Positions 25,601 through 33,128 of a stretch of 59,551 nucleotides of DNA are shown piece by piece. The stretch's first letter is position 1; every line of letters starts with the position of its first letter. The stretch covers positions 1 to 59,551 of the forward strand of contig JAFKGE010000041.1 of the NCBI GenBank assembly GCA_017307865.1, given 5' to 3'. The notes beneath the pieces are model-generated. The model was not told where the DNA came from. It did no database searches and worked only from the letters and a program-made list of their open reading frames with translations. A program made the translations under genes and the position numbers. This stretch comes from Burkholderiales bacterium. Lineage in GTDB: Bacteria; Pseudomonadota; Gammaproteobacteria; Burkholderiales; Burkholderiaceae_C.

Positions 25601-26633
25601 CCTGCATCACGCGCTCGTACTGCGCGCGGCAGTAGCGCGGGTGCAGGGCCGACAGCTTGATGGAAATGCCCGGCCCCTCGAAGATGCCGCGCCCCGCCGA
25701 GGCGGCGCCGATGGCGTGGATGGCCTGCTCGTAGGCCTGGAGGTAGCGCTGCGCGTCCTGCTCGGTGGTGGCGGCCTCGCCCAGCATGTCGTAGCTGTAG
25801 CGAAAGCCCTGGGCCTCGTACTTGCGGCTGTTGGCCAGCGCCTCGGCAATGTGCTGGCCGGTGACGAACTGCTCGCCCATCAGCTTCATGGCGCGGTGCA
25901 CGCCCTGGCGGATCAGCGGCTCGCCGCCCTTGCCGATCACGCGCGTCAGCGCCGAGGACAGGTTTTTCTCGCTGCTGGTACTGGTCAGCTTGCCCGTCAG
26001 CACCAGGCCCCAGGCGGCGGCGTTGACAAAGAGCGACGGCGAGCGCCCCACGTGCGCGCGCCAGTCGCCGTGGCTGATCTTGTCGCGGATCAGCGCGTCG
26101 CGCGTGGCCTTGTCCGGGATGCGCAGCAGGGCCTCGGCCAGGCACATCAGCGCCACGCCTTCCTGGCTGGACAGCGAGAACTCCTGCACCAGTGCCGCCA
26201 CGCCGCTGGTCACGGGCGCATCGCGCAGGCCCTGCACCAGGCGCGTGGCCAGCGCCTCGACCTGGGCGGCCTGGGCCTCGTCGGGCGTGCGCGCCAGCGG
26301 CAGCAGCGCCGGCAGGCATTCCGTCTCGGGCCGATGCCAGGCGGCGGTGATGGCGGCGCGCAGCGGGGTCTGCGGCAGCACCGACTGGGCAAAGGCCAGG
26401 AAAGGTTGCACCTCGTGCCCGGCCGTGGGTTGCACCACGTCCAGCGCCGAATCGTCCGCCGCCGCGCCGGCCGGCGTCAGCGGGATGTGGCTGGCGCCGC
26501 GCTCCAGGGCGTCGACGTACTGCACCACCGCCTGCTTGAGCAGCCAGTGCGGCGTGCGGCCCAGCTGCTGGGCGCTGGCGCGGATGCGCTCGCGCAGGGC
26601 GTCGTCGACCTTGATGCCGATGGTGGTGGACAT
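22623..26633 (-). CDS. putA: Trifunctional proline utilisation protein PutA
   Basis: A 1336-residue protein that oxidises proline to glutamate in two steps and represses its own gene. Order of domains: ribbon-helix-helix DNA-binding (residues 1 to about 47, TTIGIKVDDALRERIRASAQ), a helical arm, the FAD proline dehydrogenase barrel (about 160-560; ISIKLSALHPRY, VRLVKGAYWDSEIKRAQ), and the NAD aldehyde dehydrogenase (about 600-1140; catalytic Glu in IAETGGQNAMVV, catalytic Cys in SAGQRCSALR), then a C-terminal domain. It sits between yraN and the SIS-domain gene, splitting a cluster that is normally contiguous. A GTTGCA motif upstream may be its operator. Confidence 0.96.
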   Translation of the reverse strand: MSTTIGIKVDDALRERIRASAQQLGRTPHWLLKQAVVQYVDALERGASHIPLTPAGAAADDSALDVVQPTAGHEVQPFLAFAQSVLPQTPLRAAITAAWHRPETECLPALLPLARTPDEAQAAQVEALATRLVQGLRDAPVTSGVAALVQEFSLSSQEGVALMCLAEALLRIPDKATRDALIRDKISHGDWRAHVGRSPSLFVNAAAWGLVLTGKLTSTSSEKNLSSALTRVIGKGGEPLIRQGVHRAMKLMGEQFVTGQHIAEALANSRKYEAQGFRYSYDMLGEAATTEQDAQRYLQAYEQAIHAIGAASAGRGIFEGPGISIKLSALHPRYCRAQYERVMQELLPRVLHLAELAKHYDIGMNIDAEEADRLELSLDLLEALCAAPSLRGWNGIGFVVQAYQKRCPQVIDYLVDLARRSRRRLMVRLVKGAYWDSEIKRAQLDGLAGYPVYTRKVYTDVSYLACARKLLEAPDAVYPQFATHNAQTLSALYHLAQGVGGSYYSGQYEFQCLHGMGEPLYAQVTGATAEGKLARPCRIYAPVGSHETLLAYLVRRLLENGANTSFVNRIGDAKVPVAELVQDPVAQVLELGRQEGRLGAPHPCIALPADLFAQLGAQARVNSQGLNLAHEQQLASLAAALLHSTRQPHAAAPTGVEPPADPAQAEGWQPLRNPAERADVVGWVREASTEEAQAAATRAAQAAPIWAGTPPAARADVLARAADLLEQRSQPLMGLIVREAGKTLANAVGEIREAVDFMRYYGAQVAAQFDNARQRPLGVVLAISPWNFPLSIFCGQVAAALAAGNAVLAKPAEQTPLTAAAMVAILHEAGVPPGALQLMPGQGESVGATLVVQPQVAGVMFTGSTEVARGIARQLARRLSASGHPIPLIAETGGQNAMVVDSSALAEQVVGDVLASAFDSAGQRCSALRLLCLQEDVAERQLTMLRDALQEWQMGNPDQLDTDVGPVIDEAARAQIEAHIERMQAAGQKVTRVEREASGRGGALNGHFVAPTIIEIDSVSRLTREVFGPVLHVVRFQREQLDRLIEDINATGYGLTFGVHSRIDETIAHLSERVQAGNVYVNRNVIGAVVGVQPFGGMGLSGTGPKAGGPLYLHRLVQGPPQAALAPLPPAAEAAPAQALLQRLRQACLPLPEAERAPARAAIDAALAAARVGASWSMPGPTGEANRYRLLPRGPVWALPRTPLGLLQQVVASLASGNPCHVVLPAVDTGCATLWQALRAAAGDEAKVWLHEAPDAGLDDGACAMAAVLFEGDGDALLALTARVAAREGAIVRIESRSSDELLAGQGYELAALVHEQSISTNTAAAGGNAQLMTMA

Positions 26634-26675
26634 GAGCGAACCTCGGGATGGGGAATGGCCCGGATTCTGACCAAG

Positions 26676-26681
26676 GTTGCA
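26676..26681 (+). promoter_or_regulatory. Candidate PutA operator half-site GTTGCA
   Basis: GTTGCA matches the short sequence known to be bound by the E. coli PutA ribbon-helix-helix domain. It lies 43-48 bases upstream of the putA start. A second element, AGGGT-GA-ACCCT (26695-26706), is an adjacent inverted repeat. A six-base match is weak alone; location and the intact DNA-binding domain support it. Confidence 0.4.
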
Positions 26682-26717
26682 CTTTTTCTGATCTAGGGTG
26701 AACCCTGATCGATGACT

Positions 26718-27110
26718 TCACCCACCGGCGTCGAAGGCTGCGCGCAGCCATTCGATGTGATCGCCCTCGATCGCCACCACGTCGAAGCGGCAGGGCGGCG
26801 GCGCCGGCCAGCGCAGCAGGTAGTGCCGCGCGGCAAAAACAAGGCGCCGCTGCTTGACGGCGCCCACGCTGGCCGCCGCCCCGCCCTGGCTGCGGCTGGC
26901 GCGGGCGCGCACCTCGACGAAGACCAGGGTGCCGTCCGGCTCGCGCACGATCAGGTCGATCTCGCCGCCGCCGCGGCCGGGGGTTCGATAATTGCGCTCG
27001 ACCAGGCGCAGGCCGGCGCGCTGCAGGTGGGCCAGCGCCAGGTCCTCGGCGGCGGCGCCGCGCACGCGCGTGGTGCCGCCCGCCGCCGCGCCCCGATTCA
27101 TCCAGCCCAT
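26718..27110 (-). CDS. yraN: UPF0102/YraN family endonuclease-fold protein
   Basis: A 130-residue protein of the YraN family with a restriction-endonuclease-like core: GAAAEDLALAHLQRAGLRLVERNYR, then GEIDLIVREPDGTLVFVEVRAR (D-x(n)-E-V-K-like catalytic pattern, with R in place of K here) and QRRLVFAARHYL. Cellular role is unsettled. It starts 18 bases from the divergent rsmI, the conserved arrangement. ATG 27110 or the internal ATG 27101 are both possible. Confidence 0.87.
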   Translation of the reverse strand: MGWMNRGAAAGGTTRVRGAAAEDLALAHLQRAGLRLVERNYRTPGRGGGEIDLIVREPDGTLVFVEVRARASRSQGGAAASVGAVKQRRLVFAARHYLLRWPAPPPCRFDVVAIEGDHIEWLRAAFDAGG

Positions 27111-27128
27111 GACCACGTGACCGCCCCC

Positions 27129-28052
27129 ATGTCCGACTCCGCCCCCGTCGGCAAGGCCGACTTTCGCCCCGCGCGGGCCGCCGCCACGGCCGCCGCCGGT
27201 GCGCAGCATTATCCGGTCGGGGCGCTGTACGTGGTGGCCACCCCGATCGGCAACCTGGCCGACATCACGCTGCGCGCGCTGCACGTGCTGGGCCTGGCAG
27301 ACGCCATTGCCTGCGAGGACACGCGCCACACCCAGCAGCTGCTGCGCGCCTACGACATCGACGGCCGGCCGCTGATCGCCCTGCACCAGCACAACGAGGC
27401 CGCGGCCGCGCAGGGCGTGATCGAACGCCTGCAGGCCGGCCAGCGCGTGGCCTACGTGAGCGACGCCGGCACGCCGGCCATCAGCGACCCCGGCGCGCGC
27501 CTGGCCGCCGCCTGCGCCCAGGCCGGCCTGCGCGTGGTGCCGCTGCCCGGCGCCAGCAGCGTGACCACCGCGCTCAGCGCCGCCGGGCTGGCGGGCGACG
27601 GCGCCTTCGTGTTCCAGGGCTTTCTGCCCGCCAAGGCCGGCGAGCGCGACGCCGCCGTGCAGGCGCTGGCGCAGGAGCCGCGCGCCGTGGTGCTGCTGGA
27701 GGCGCCGCACCGCATCGGCGCGCTGGCGCCCGCGCTGGCGGCGCTGGGTGGGCGCCCCCTCACCGTGGCGCGCGAGCTGAGCAAGCAGTTCGAGCAGATC
27801 GCCACCGTGGCCTGCGCCCAGCTGCCCACCTGGCTGGCGCAGGATGCGCAGCGCCAGCGCGGCGAATTCGTGCTGGTGTTGCACCCGGCGCCCACCGGTG
27901 CTCAAGACGGCGACGCCGAGCGCGTGCTGCGCCTGCTGCTGGCCGAATTGCCCCTAAAAACCGCCGTCAAGCTGGCCGCCGAGATCACCGGCGCGCCGCG
28001 CAATGCGCTGTACCAGCAGGCACTGGCGCAGCGCGATGGCGGAGAAATTTAA
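27129..28052 (+). CDS. rsmI: 16S rRNA (cytidine-2'-O)-methyltransferase
   Basis: A 307-residue SAM-dependent enzyme that methylates the 2'-O of C1402 in 16S rRNA. Landmarks of the tetrapyrrole-methylase fold: LYVVATPIGNLADITLRAL, ACEDTRHTQQLL, VSDAGTPAISDPG, PLPGASSVTTALSAAGL and FLPAKAGERD. The N-terminal ~25 residues are unconserved. The end of the gene runs into dispersed repeat copy E, which overlaps its stop codon. Confidence 0.95.
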   Translation: MSDSAPVGKADFRPARAAATAAAGAQHYPVGALYVVATPIGNLADITLRALHVLGLADAIACEDTRHTQQLLRAYDIDGRPLIALHQHNEAAAAQGVIERLQAGQRVAYVSDAGTPAISDPGARLAAACAQAGLRVVPLPGASSVTTALSAAGLAGDGAFVFQGFLPAKAGERDAAVQALAQEPRAVVLLEAPHRIGALAPALAALGGRPLTVARELSKQFEQIATVACAQLPTWLAQDAQRQRGEFVLVLHPAPTGAQDGDAERVLRLLLAELPLKTAVKLAAEITGAPRNALYQQALAQRDGGEI

Positions 28053-28115
28053 ATCAAAACCGGCTCTAGCCGGCATGGGACAAGCGCGATCAGCTATGCA
28101 TTCGATAGTCGATCA
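28045..28115 (+). repeat. Dispersed ~60-bp repeat, copy E, between convergent genes
   Basis: Reads ATCAAAACCGGCTCTAGCCG, then ACAAGCGCGATCAGCTAT and TTCGATAGTCG. It spans the rsmI/spmAB convergence and contains the stop codons of both. Confidence 0.75.
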
Positions 28116-29360
28116 GTGGAAGAAGGCGTAGCCCACCAACACCGCCACCACCAGCCCCACCCCGTCGGCCAGCAGCGCGCAGGGCAGCGCGTGGCGCGTG
28201 TGCTTGACGCCCACGCTGCCGAAGTACACCGCCAGCACGTAGAAGGTGGTCTCGGTCGAGCCCTGGATGATGGCGGCCAGCTGGCCGGGGAAGGACGCCA
28301 CGCCGTAGGTCTGCATCACGTCCACCATCAGCCCGCGCGCGCCCGAGCCCGACAGCACCTTCATCAGGCCCACCGGCACGGCAGGCAGAAAGTCGGTGGG
28401 CCAGCCCAAGGCCGCCACGGCCCAGGCAATGCCGCCCATCAGCCAGTCGAGCAAGCCGGCGGCGCGAAACACGGCAATGGCCGCCAGCATGGCCACCAGG
28501 TAGGGAATGATCTGCACGGCAACGACGAAGCCGTCCTTGGCGCCGTCGACAAAGGCCGAATAGACGTCCACGCGCTTGACCAGGCCCGCGCCCATGAACA
28601 GCGCCACGATGGCGAGGATGGCGCCGGCGCCGATCACGCCCATCCACTGCGCGGCCTGCTCGGGCGGCAGGCGCGAGAGCCACCACACCAGCGCGCCGGT
28701 GACGGCGGCAAAGCCCGCCAGCGGCGCCAGCAGGCTGGCGCGCCACAGCGCGATGCGCTGCACCCAGGCGACGGCCAGCAGCGCCACCAGCAAGGTGATG
28801 GCGGTGACCACCAGCGTGGGCAGGAAGATGTCGGCGGCGTTGAAGTGCGCCACGCCCTGTTTGACCGCCAAGGTCTGGCGGATGGCGATGACCGAGGTGG
28901 GAATCAGCGTCAGCCCGGCGGTGTTGAGCACCAGGAACATGATCTGCGCGTTGGTGGCGGTGTCGGGCTGCGGGTTGAGCGACTGCAGCTCCTGCATCGC
29001 CTTCAGGCCCAGCGGCGTGGCGGCGTTGTCCAGGCCCAGCAGGTTGGCGCTGATGTTGAGCGTCATCGCGCCGTGCGCCGGGTGGCCGGCCGGCACGCCG
29101 GGAAAGATCTGGCGCATCACCGGCCGCACCGCGCGCGCGAAGTGATCGATCATGCCGGCCTGCTCGCCGATGCGCATCAGGCCCAGCCACAGCGCCATCA
29201 TGCCCGTCAGGCCCAGCGAGATCTCGAAACCCGTCTTGGCGGCGCCGAACAGCGCCTCCAGCTGGCGCGGAAAGGCGCCCAGGTCGCCCCCCAAAGTCTG
29301 CACCAGCGCCGCGACAAAGGCGCTGAGGAAGAAGCCGAGCCAGACGTAGTTGAGAACCAA
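28113..29360 (-). CDS. Nucleoside-recognition (Gate) domain protein, SpmA-SpmB fusion
   Basis: A 415-residue integral membrane protein with two Gate/nucleoside-recognition domains, equivalent to SpmA and SpmB of spore formers fused head to tail. First half: KTGFEISLGLTGMMALWLGL and MTLNISANLLGLDNAATPLG; second half: GAKDGFVVAVQIIPYLVAML and SGSGARGLMVDVMQ-TYG. Function in non-sporulating bacteria is unknown. I placed the start at TTG 29360, giving MVLNYVWLGFF, the family N-terminus; the longer frame upstream reads through a palindrome and is unlikely to be coding. Confidence 0.83.
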   Translation of the reverse strand: MVLNYVWLGFFLSAFVAALVQTLGGDLGAFPRQLEALFGAAKTGFEISLGLTGMMALWLGLMRIGEQAGMIDHFARAVRPVMRQIFPGVPAGHPAHGAMTLNISANLLGLDNAATPLGLKAMQELQSLNPQPDTATNAQIMFLVLNTAGLTLIPTSVIAIRQTLAVKQGVAHFNAADIFLPTLVVTAITLLVALLAVAWVQRIALWRASLLAPLAGFAAVTGALVWWLSRLPPEQAAQWMGVIGAGAILAIVALFMGAGLVKRVDVYSAFVDGAKDGFVVAVQIIPYLVAMLAAIAVFRAAGLLDWLMGGIAWAVAALGWPTDFLPAVPVGLMKVLSGSGARGLMVDVMQTYGVASFPGQLAAIIQGSTETTFYVLAVYFGSVGVKHTRHALPCALLADGVGLVVAVLVGYAFFH

Positions 29361-29379
29361 CGCGGGCTCCGGTCTTACG

Positions 29380-29403
29380 CCCTCTCCCGCGCGCGGGAGA
29401 GGG
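29380..29403. repeat. 24-bp perfect palindrome between SEC-C gene and spmAB
   Basis: CCCTCTCCCGCG (29380-29391) and its exact reverse complement (29392-29403) abut with no spacer. It lies between the stop of the upstream SEC-C gene and the TTG start of spmAB. It shares the CCCTCTCCC core of the larger inverted repeat at 35788-35879. It may act as a terminator or attenuator. Confidence 0.7.
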
Positions 29404-29416
29404 GGCAGCCATCCCG

Positions 29417-30217
29417 TCACGCCCCGTGGCATTTTTTGTATTTTTTGCCGCTGCCGCAAGGACAGGGGTCGTTGCGGCCCACCTTGTCGCTGTGGGCGGG
29501 CGCCACGCGCGGGCCCAGGCTGCGCGCGATGGCGTACAGGTCGTAGACGGCCCAGATGGCCTCGCCGAAGGCGTCGAAGCGCGCCTGGCTGACGCTGGGC
29601 GGGCCGGCCTCCTCGAACAGGTTGACGGCGGGCGGCTCACGCTCGTCTTCCAGCAGGTCGACAAAGCAGTCCAGCGCGTCGGCCATGGCCTCGGCGACTT
29701 CCTTGTCGCGCGGCGGTGCCCAGTCGTCGGCCCAGTATTCGGTGGCGTCCAGAAAGCCGGCCGCCCACACCTGGGCGAAGGGCGGGGGCTCGCCGCCCTT
29801 GGCGGCCTCGCTGCGCTCGGGCTCGGGCAGGCTGGCCAGCAGGCCGCGCCAGTCCAGCACGCCGGGGTCCAGCGCGCGCTCGTCGTTCAGGTCGTCGACG
29901 GCCGACTGCAGACCGGCGCGCAGCTGCGCCTCGCGCGCCAGCCAGTGCATCATGAAGTGCGTGCGCTCGCCCTCGCTGGCGAACACCGCCTCTTCATCGC
30001 GGCCGAACAGCATGGGCAGCCACTCGTCGGGCGGCACGGCGCGGCGCGTGCACAGCAGCGCCGTCAGCACGCCCTCGCAGTATTCCCACTGCGGCGTGTC
30101 CTCGGGGTGGCGCTCGCGCACGGTGTCGAGCGCGCCTTCCAGCGCGCCCAGCGTGGCGCCGACGGGGTCTTCGTCGTCAGGGTCGAGCGTTTCGGGCGGC
30201 GTGTCGGCTGGGGTCAT
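29417..30217 (-). CDS. YecA/UPF0149 family protein with C-terminal SEC-C zinc motif
   Basis: A 266-residue cytosolic acidic protein. The body matches the UPF0149/YgfB-YecA fold ([44 protein letters not shown]). The end carries a SEC-C zinc-binding motif, [17 protein letters not shown], as in the SecA tail. Such proteins are thought to accompany SecA or the ribosome. ATG 30217 follows the family start better than the upstream in-frame ATG. Confidence 0.85.
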   Translation of the reverse strand: MTPADTPPETLDPDDEDPVGATLGALEGALDTVRERHPEDTPQWEYCEGVLTALLCTRRAVPPDEWLPMLFGRDEEAVFASEGERTHFMMHWLAREAQLRAGLQSAVDDLNDERALDPGVLDWRGLLASLPEPERSEAAKGGEPPPFAQVWAAGFLDATEYWADDWAPPRDKEVAEAMADALDCFVDLLEDEREPPAVNLFEEAGPPSVSQARFDAFGEAIWAVYDLYAIARSLGPRVAPAHSDKVGRNDPCPCGSGKKYKKCHGA

Positions 30218-30262
30218 GGGAAGGCCTGCAATCAAATCCGGCCATCGTAACCGCGCCGGCGT

Positions 30263-31168
30263 TCACACCCGGCGCCGGCGCAGCCCCAGGCCCATCACCG
30301 CACCCACCACGATCAGCGCGCCCAGCACCTGCAGCGGCGCCACGGACTGGCCCAGGATCAGCCAGCCCAGCACCAGGGCGAACACCGGCTCGACGTTGAG
30401 CACCGGCGAATTGCCCACCACGCCCAGGCGCGGCAGCACGGTGAACAGCAGCGTGATGCCGGTGCCGTACAGCAGCATCAGCAGGACGAGGCCCAGCCAG
30501 CCCACCGGCGCCGTGGGCAGGGCAAAGCCGCCCTGCGCCAGCGCGGCGGCCACGGCCACCAGCGCGGCGACGGCGATCGAGCCGAAGGTGCGCACGCGGC
30601 CGTCCAGCCGCCCGGCTTCGTGCTGGGTGAGCACCAGGGCCAGGCCGAACAGCGCGGCGGCCACCAGCGCAAAGCCCACGCCGGCACCGATGGCGCGCCA
30701 CTGCCCGGCCGCGCCCAGGCCCGAGGCGGCGCCCAGCACGTCGAGCGCCAGCACCAGGCCGAGCAGAATGATCGGCATGGCCAGCAGCACCGTGCGCTCG
30801 GGCCGGTGGCCGTACAGCAGGCGCGCCCACAGCGCCGTCATCAGCGGAAAGGCGTTGAACACCAAGAGCGCCAGCACCACCGGCAGGCGCGCCACGGCCG
30901 CGTACAGGCACAGGCTTTGCACGCCGATCAGCACGCCGATGGCGGGCAGTGCGCGGCGCTCGCGCGCCGTCAGGGCCACCGGCACGCGCTGCAAGATCAG
31001 CAGCGCACCGACGGCCAGTGCCGTGCCCGTGCTGCGAAACGCCACCGCCGTGGCCACCGTCACGCCGTGATCGAACGCCAGCCGCGCGGCCACGTGGTTG
31101 CTGGCCATCAGCAGGGCGATCAGCAGCAGCGCGAGAAACCCGGCCCAACCGGGGCCGCGCGGCGCCAT
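30263..31168 (-). CDS. EamA/DMT-family transporter
   Basis: A 301-residue membrane protein with about ten hydrophobic segments in two EamA repeats of the drug/metabolite transporter superfamily. The first repeat includes SNHVAARLAFDHG and AFRSTGTALAVGALL; the second ends SPVLNVEPVFALVLGWLILGQ, the usual proline-rich landmark (P-x4-L). The cargo is unknown. It overlaps the panE stop by one base (TGATG), so the two are cotranscribed. Confidence 0.85.
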   Translation of the reverse strand: MAPRGPGWAGFLALLLIALLMASNHVAARLAFDHGVTVATAVAFRSTGTALAVGALLILQRVPVALTARERRALPAIGVLIGVQSLCLYAAVARLPVVLALLVFNAFPLMTALWARLLYGHRPERTVLLAMPIILLGLVLALDVLGAASGLGAAGQWRAIGAGVGFALVAAALFGLALVLTQHEAGRLDGRVRTFGSIAVAALVAVAAALAQGGFALPTAPVGWLGLVLLMLLYGTGITLLFTVLPRLGVVGNSPVLNVEPVFALVLGWLILGQSVAPLQVLGALIVVGAVMGLGLRRRRV

Positions 31169-32163
31169 CAATACAGGCCCAGCTGGCGCGCGTGCAAGCG
31201 CGCCAGGCCCAGCAGCGCGTCGGTGAAGGGCGTGGCCACGCCGGTGAGTTGGCCCAACTCGCGCACCGAGCCGACCAGGGCGTCGATCTCGACCGGTTTG
31301 CCGGCGCGCACGTCCTGCAGCATCGAGGGCGTGAACACGCCCAGCTTGCGCGTGACGCGATGGCGGTCCTCGGGCGTCTCGGCGATCGGCACGCCGATGC
31401 GCGCGCCGATTTCGCGCGCTTCCAGCATCACGGCGCTGACAAAGCCGCGCGCCAGCTCGTCGTCCATGATGCGGTCGGCGGTGGCGCCGGTGAAGGCGCT
31501 GATGGGGTTGATCGTCATGTTGCCCCACAGCTTGTACCAGACGTCCTTCTGGATCTGCGGCGACACCGTGACATCGAAGCCGGCCGCGCGCAGCAGCGCC
31601 GCCAGCGCCGTCAGGCGCGGCGAATCGCCCCCCGCCGGCTCGCCCACGATCAGGCCGTTGCCGAAGTGGCGGCGCACCACACCCGGCGCATCGAGCGAGC
31701 AGCTGGCGTGCACCACGCAGCCGATCACCTGGCGCGCCGGGATGGCGCGCTCGATCGCGCCGTCGGCGTCGACCGAAGCCAGGCGCGTGCCGGCCAGCGC
31801 GCCGCCAAAGCCCTGCAAAAACCACCAGGGCACGCCGTTCATCGCCGTCAGCACGACGGTATCGGGCCCCAGCAGCGGACCGATGTGACGCGCCACCTCG
31901 GCCATGGCCGGCGCCTTGACGGCGACGATGACCACGTCCTGCACGCCCAGCTCGGCCGGGTCGGCAGCGGCCTGCACGGCAAAGGCGCGTTCCGTCGGTT
32001 GCCCATCGGCACCCGCCTCGATCAGGCGCAGGCCGTGCTCGCGCAGCGCCGCCAGCGTGGCGCCGCGTGCCACGCAGCCGACCTGCGCGCCCTGCGCCGC
32101 CAGGCGCGCGCCCAGCCAGCCGCCGATGGCGCCGACGCCGTAGATGCAGATTTTTTGAGTCAT
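31168..32163 (-). CDS. panE: 2-dehydropantoate 2-reductase family protein
   Basis: A 331-residue NADPH-dependent reductase of the ketopantoate reductase family (pantothenate synthesis). The N-terminal dinucleotide motif ICIYGVGAIGGWLGARLA and the catalytic Lys region (KDVWYKLWGNMTINPISAF) are clear, as is the later EIGARIGVPI helix. Many bacteria carry several paralogues, so a different 2-keto acid is possible. Dispersed repeat copy I lies immediately upstream, and its GGAG may be the ribosome-binding site. Confidence 0.85.
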   Translation of the reverse strand: MTQKICIYGVGAIGGWLGARLAAQGAQVGCVARGATLAALREHGLRLIEAGADGQPTERAFAVQAAADPAELGVQDVVIVAVKAPAMAEVARHIGPLLGPDTVVLTAMNGVPWWFLQGFGGALAGTRLASVDADGAIERAIPARQVIGCVVHASCSLDAPGVVRRHFGNGLIVGEPAGGDSPRLTALAALLRAAGFDVTVSPQIQKDVWYKLWGNMTINPISAFTGATADRIMDDELARGFVSAVMLEAREIGARIGVPIAETPEDRHRVTRKLGVFTPSMLQDVRAGKPVEIDALVGSVRELGQLTGVATPFTDALLGLARLHARQLGLY

Positions 32164-32165
32164 AT

Positions 32166-32218
32166 TCGGCTCCGACGCCCGCCCCTAAAGCGCGGGCAGC
32201 TTCTGAATTGATAGTGAC
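32166..32218 (-). repeat. Dispersed ~60-bp repeat, copy I, upstream of panE
   Basis: On the plus strand it reads GGCTCCGACGCCCGCCCCTA, then AAGCGCGGGCAGCTTCTGAA and TTGATAGTGAC. It begins 3 bases from the panE ATG, and on the minus strand its GGAGCC lies at Shine-Dalgarno distance. Confidence 0.65.
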
Positions 32219-32251
32219 ATGGATGCTTGGGCACGGGTCCGGCGCGTCGGG

Positions 32252-32692
32252 TCAGCCCAATCCCGCCAGATGCGCGCGAGCCGCCTGCGCCAGCGTTTCA
32301 TCGAAGGTGGCCAGCGGGCATTTGAGCTCGGCGGCCAGCCACAGGTAGGCCGCGTCGTAGACGGTGAGTTGGTAGCGCTGGGCCAGCGCGAAAGTCTGCG
32401 TTGGATCGACATCGCCCAGGTCGATATCCATGTCTTGCCACTGAATCAGCCCCTCGGTAGCGGCCAGGCTGGCGCCCTTGCGCGCCTTCTTCAGGGCCAC
32501 GTTGCAGATTTCATAGGCCAGCAGCCGGGGCGCAAACAGTGTGCGGTTGGCTATGTGCGCCTGGGCTTGGTCATTCCAGGGCTCTTGAAACAGCACCCCG
32601 GCCAGAACGCTGCAATCCACCACCAGCGCGGGTTTGAGGTGATAGCTGGCAGCCGGCTCTGCCACATGCAGGACGGGCTGCGCGGCACTCAT
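32252..32692 (-). CDS. PIN-domain toxin, VapC/FitB type
   Basis: A 146-residue PIN-fold ribonuclease. Acidic catalytic residues are visible: D in PALVVDCSVLAGVLF, E in LAYEICNVALKKA, D in TVYDAAYLWLA and D in LATFDETLAQAA. Toxins of this kind cleave tRNA or rRNA. Its ATG overlaps the antitoxin stop by four bases, the usual toxin-antitoxin coupling. Only a short gap with repeat copy I separates it from panE. Confidence 0.87.
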   Translation of the reverse strand: MSAAQPVLHVAEPAASYHLKPALVVDCSVLAGVLFQEPWNDQAQAHIANRTLFAPRLLAYEICNVALKKARKGASLAATEGLIQWQDMDIDLGDVDPTQTFALAQRYQLTVYDAAYLWLAAELKCPLATFDETLAQAARAHLAGLG

Positions 32693-33045
32693 CGCGAATC
32701 CCGGTCGGCGCGGATCAGCTCGATGCTGGAAGGGCCGCTGTCGATGGGTTCGGGATACTTGGCCTTGAGTTCGGCGTGAATTTGCTCGATGGTTTTCCAG
32801 CCTTGGCGCGTGATGGGCTGGCCGCGCCGGTCGTAGCCGACCACGGTGGCGCCACCGGCGGTGCGGCTGCCGATGGCGGAGGTGACATGCGCGGGGGTTG
32901 TGGGGACGCCCCCTGCGTCGGCCTGCGCCGCCTGCTCGATGATGCTCATCAGTTCGCCCTGCAGCGAGCGGTGGTTTCGCGCGGCGCGCTGGCGCAGGTG
33001 CTCGGCCAGGGGCTCGGGAACGTCCTTGATGGTCAGCGTGGTCAT
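32689..33045 (-). CDS. Ribbon-helix-helix antitoxin, FitA/VapB type
   Basis: A 118-residue antitoxin. The N-terminal ribbon-helix-helix DNA-binding domain is TTLTIKDVPEPLAEHLRQRAARNHRSLQGELMSIIEQA (shown in part; residues 2-39), with the Arc/FitA-like R-S-L-Q-x-E. The C-terminal half (WKTIEQIHAELKAKYPEP) would occupy the toxin active site. It is the first gene of the pair. A perfect inverted repeat overlaps the predicted -10 element upstream, so autorepression is expected. Confidence 0.85.
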   Translation of the reverse strand: MTTLTIKDVPEPLAEHLRQRAARNHRSLQGELMSIIEQAAQADAGGVPTTPAHVTSAIGSRTAGGATVVGYDRRGQPITRQGWKTIEQIHAELKAKYPEPIDSGPSSIELIRADRDSR

Positions 33046-33070
33046 GGGCTTGCCGGGTGTGAATGGATCG

Positions 33071-33108
33071 ACGGATTCATTATGAATCCGTTTTGAATGC
33101 AAAATCAA
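33071..33108 (-). promoter_or_regulatory. Promoter and palindromic operator of the toxin-antitoxin pair
   Basis: ACGGATTCA (33071-33079) and TGAATCCGT (33083-33091) form a perfect 9-bp inverted repeat with a 3-base spacer. On the minus strand, TTGATT (33103-33108) and CATAAT (33079-33084), 18 bases apart, form a good sigma-70 promoter. The -10 lies inside the palindrome, so antitoxin binding would block polymerase. Confidence 0.75.
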
Positions 33109-33128
33109 TCCATTGCCGCCCGGCTTGC

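Noticed and set aside
22542-26696. A 1384-codon open frame on the plus strand opposite putA
   Set aside because: It is antisense to a complete, motif-rich putA, has an Ala/Gly/Arg/His-rich composition typical of shadow frames in GC-rich DNA, and shows no recognisable domain.
32166-32251. Small gene between panE and the toxin gene
   Set aside because: The gap is taken up by a dispersed repeat copy, and no frame has a start signal.
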